From NCBI RefSeq assembly GCF_013394085.1, contig NZ_CP040910.1:1273318-1337317 (forward strand): a stretch of DNA of 64,000 nucleotides, read 5' to 3'. The stretch is from Limosilactobacillus fermentum. GTDB taxonomy: Bacteria > Bacillota > Bacilli > Lactobacillales > Lactobacillaceae. This document shows positions 62,860-64,000 of the stretch, piece by piece; the first letter of the stretch is position 1; each line of letters opens with the position of its first letter. Both the position numbers and the translations under genes were made by a program. Below the pieces are notes generated by a model that saw nothing but the letters and a program-made list of their open reading frames with translations, was not told the origin of the DNA and did no database searches.

Positions 62860-63476
62860 TTCATCGATTCTCCTAACATTTCTAAGTAGTCCGGCATCAC
62901 GCGCCGCACCCGTAACCGTTCGCTACGGATGATTTCTTTAACTTTTTCAACGGCGTTTGGAACCTCGTCGTTAACCACCGCATAGTCGTAATTTTGCATC
63001 ATTTCGATCTCACTAAAGGCCTTCTTGATGCGCTTGTTAATTACTTCCATGCTGTCGGTTCCCCGGTGAATTAGACGTTGCTTTAATTCCATTAGATCAG
63101 GTGGGGTTAGGAAAATGAAGACGCCATTTGGGCTCTTGGAACGAACTTGCATCGCCCCGTTAACTTCAATTTCCAAAAAGACGTCTTTACCGGCATCTAA
63201 GGTATCATTAATCCATTTTAATGGCGTGCCGTAATAATTGTCAACATACTTGGCGTACTCAAGCATTTCGCCGGCCTGGATTTTTTGTTCAAACTCCTCT
63301 TTGGAAACAAAGAAGTAGTCCTTGCCATTGACTTCTCCCGGCCGCGGCTTGCGCGTCGTCATTGAAATTGAATACTGAAAGTCGTTTCCCGGTTGGTCAA
63401 AGATGGCTTTACGCACCGTTCCCTTACCAACTCCGGATGGTCCCGAAAGGACAATCAACATTCCTCGCTTTGTCAT
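62856..63476 (-). CDS. gmk: Guanylate kinase
   Basis: Phosphorylates GMP to GDP. The 206 residues hold the P-loop [17 protein letters not shown], the GMP-binding [21 protein letters not shown] and the lid RRVMPDYL end. It is the first gene of the minus-strand cluster; its promoter lies in the 190-bp gap shared with the divergent YolD-like gene but no clear consensus was picked. Confidence 0.97.
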   Translation of the reverse strand: MTKRGMLIVLSGPSGVGKGTVRKAIFDQPGNDFQYSISMTTRKPRPGEVNGKDYFFVSKEEFEQKIQAGEMLEYAKYVDNYYGTPLKWINDTLDAGKDVFLEIEVNGAMQVRSKSPNGVFIFLTPPDLMELKQRLIHRGTDSMEVINKRIKKAFSEIEMMQNYDYAVVNDEVPNAVEKVKEIIRSERLRVRRVMPDYLEMLGESMK

Positions 63477-63583
63477 GTTTGCTCTTACCCCTAACCTTTT
63501 TTAAAAGTATTGGATATATGATACCACACTTTGCCCACCTGCCGGGGCGTCAATGGCGAATTCTCGCCACCATTTTATAAATA

Positions 63584-63597
63584 CGAACAAATGATCG
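63584..63597. promoter_or_regulatory. SOS box-like site 1
   Basis: CGAAC-AAAT-GATCG: one mismatch to the Gram-positive LexA site CGAAC-N4-GTTCG. It lies upstream of the -35. Confidence 0.55.
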
Positions 63598-63606
63598 ATT
63601 TTACCC

Positions 63607-63635
63607 TTGCCTTTTTGAACGTCCGTTCGTATAAT
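63607..63635 (+). promoter_or_regulatory. Promoter of the YolD-like gene
   Basis: TTGCCT (63607-63612), 17 bp and a consensus TATAAT (63630-63635), 33 bp before the ATG. Confidence 0.75.
63616..63629. promoter_or_regulatory. SOS box-like site 2
   Basis: TGAAC-GTCC-GTTCG fills the spacer between -35 and -10, with one mismatch to CGAAC-N4-GTTCG. LexA bound here would block RNA polymerase. Confidence 0.65.
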
Positions 63636-63642
63636 ATAGTCA

Positions 63643-63656
63643 CAAACAAACGTTCG
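63643..63656. promoter_or_regulatory. SOS box-like site 3
   Basis: CAAAC-AAAC-GTTCG, one mismatch, just before the GGAGGG ribosome binding site. Confidence 0.6.
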
Positions 63657-63668
63657 GAGGGAAGCACG

Positions 63669-63986
63669 ATGCAAATTCAAAAGCGTTCTTTAATTAACCG
63701 GGGGACCGCCCTTTGGTCTTCTTTATTTGAAACCCCTCAGCAAGCCCAACCAGTGGCACCACGGGTTCTTCCCGTTCAACCCCTCTTTCAGCGGCGGCAA
63801 TTCCTCGCCCGGGCCATTGAGGAGCACCGGGAGGTCTTCGTTCAACTAATGCCGGTCCACACCGATGGTCAAATCACCAACGTTCGCGGTCACTTATCCC
63901 AACTCCGTGTCGGTCAATACGTCATCCAAACCGGTAACCTTTCTTACTTCTTTGAACTCCCCCAGCTTCGCTACATCGCAGGCTAG
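63669..63986 (+). CDS. YolD-like family protein, probably SOS-controlled
   Basis: A 105-residue protein from the ATG at 63669, seven bases behind GGAGGG. The N terminus is basic with a W-x-x-L-F pattern (RGTALWSSLFETP); the C-terminal part (REVFVQLMPVHTDGQITNVRGHLSQL...) has the beta pattern of the YolD-like domain, where a polar strand is followed by DG-x-I-x-x-V-x-G. YolD-like proteins are encoded beside Y-family DNA polymerases (UvrX, YqjW) and are LexA-regulated. The family call is by eye and moderate. An ATG follows at the window edge and may begin the next gene. Confidence 0.65.
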   Translation: MQIQKRSLINRGTALWSSLFETPQQAQPVAPRVLPVQPLFQRRQFLARAIEEHREVFVQLMPVHTDGQITNVRGHLSQLRVGQYVIQTGNLSYFFELPQLRYIAG

Positions 63987-64000
63987 ATTTTTACCTATGG

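Overview
The window looks like chromosome of a heterofermentative lactobacillus, most probably Limosilactobacillus fermentum or a close relative. The reasons are a high-GC, Lactobacillales-type gene order, a complete lower mevalonate pathway, class 1B-type PyrD, IS3/IS30/IS605-type insertion sequences, and a secreted GtfB-type GH70 enzyme with a KxYKxGKxW signal peptide. The species name is an inference; no rRNA or tRNA gene was seen.

Layout, left to right. 1-1269: 5' part of dinG (minus strand), running off the window. 1499-5695: plus-strand operon mvk-mvaD-mvaK2-fni, which turns mevalonate into IPP and DMAPP. 5852-10335: a decayed second pstB (stop codon in the ABC signature) cut at its 5' end by an IS605-type element whose tnpB is itself split by an IS3-family element. 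10341-12649: rsmF and a HAD phosphatase, then a repeat-rich intergenic region. 12894-20341: minus-strand pyrimidine operon pyrB-pyrC-carA-carB-pyrD, preceded by a promoter and two tandem PyrR-type attenuators. 20677-26910: an A+T-rich foreign-looking segment holding a 5'-truncated DUF1445 gene, a GtfB-like 4,6/4,3-alpha-glucanotransferase gene, a 31-codon fragment resembling the start of cas3, and an IS30-family element placed just behind the rplS terminator.

26975-45856 is the conserved Firmicutes block rplS-trmD-rimM-khpA-rpsP ... ffh-ylxM-ftsY-smc-rnc-acpP. Two accessory blocks are inserted: an APC amino-acid permease between trmD and rplS, and a phosphate module between rpsP and ffh. That module is pstSCAB-phoU, with a divergent PhoP-like regulator whose receiver is degenerate, a lipoprotein and an unknown protein. 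A Pho box of three exact repeats in an 11-bp phase lies between pstS and the regulator.

45899-63476 continues with plsX, recG, fakA, asp23, rpmB, thiN, rpe, rsgA, prkC, stp, rsmB, fmt, priA, coaBC, rpoZ and gmk: lipid supply, translation, Ser/Thr kinase signalling, CoA synthesis and replication restart. The window ends with a small YolD-like gene whose promoter carries three SOS-box-like sites, suggesting a LexA-controlled operon that continues beyond the edge.

Most unusual signals: the tandem PyrR attenuators, the orphan degenerate PhoP-like regulator with a probable non-canonical start codon, the GtfB island with a cas3 relic, a long hairpin in front of rnc, the SOS-controlled YolD gene, and a dispersed intergenic repeat that also occurs as a ~110-nt hairpin.
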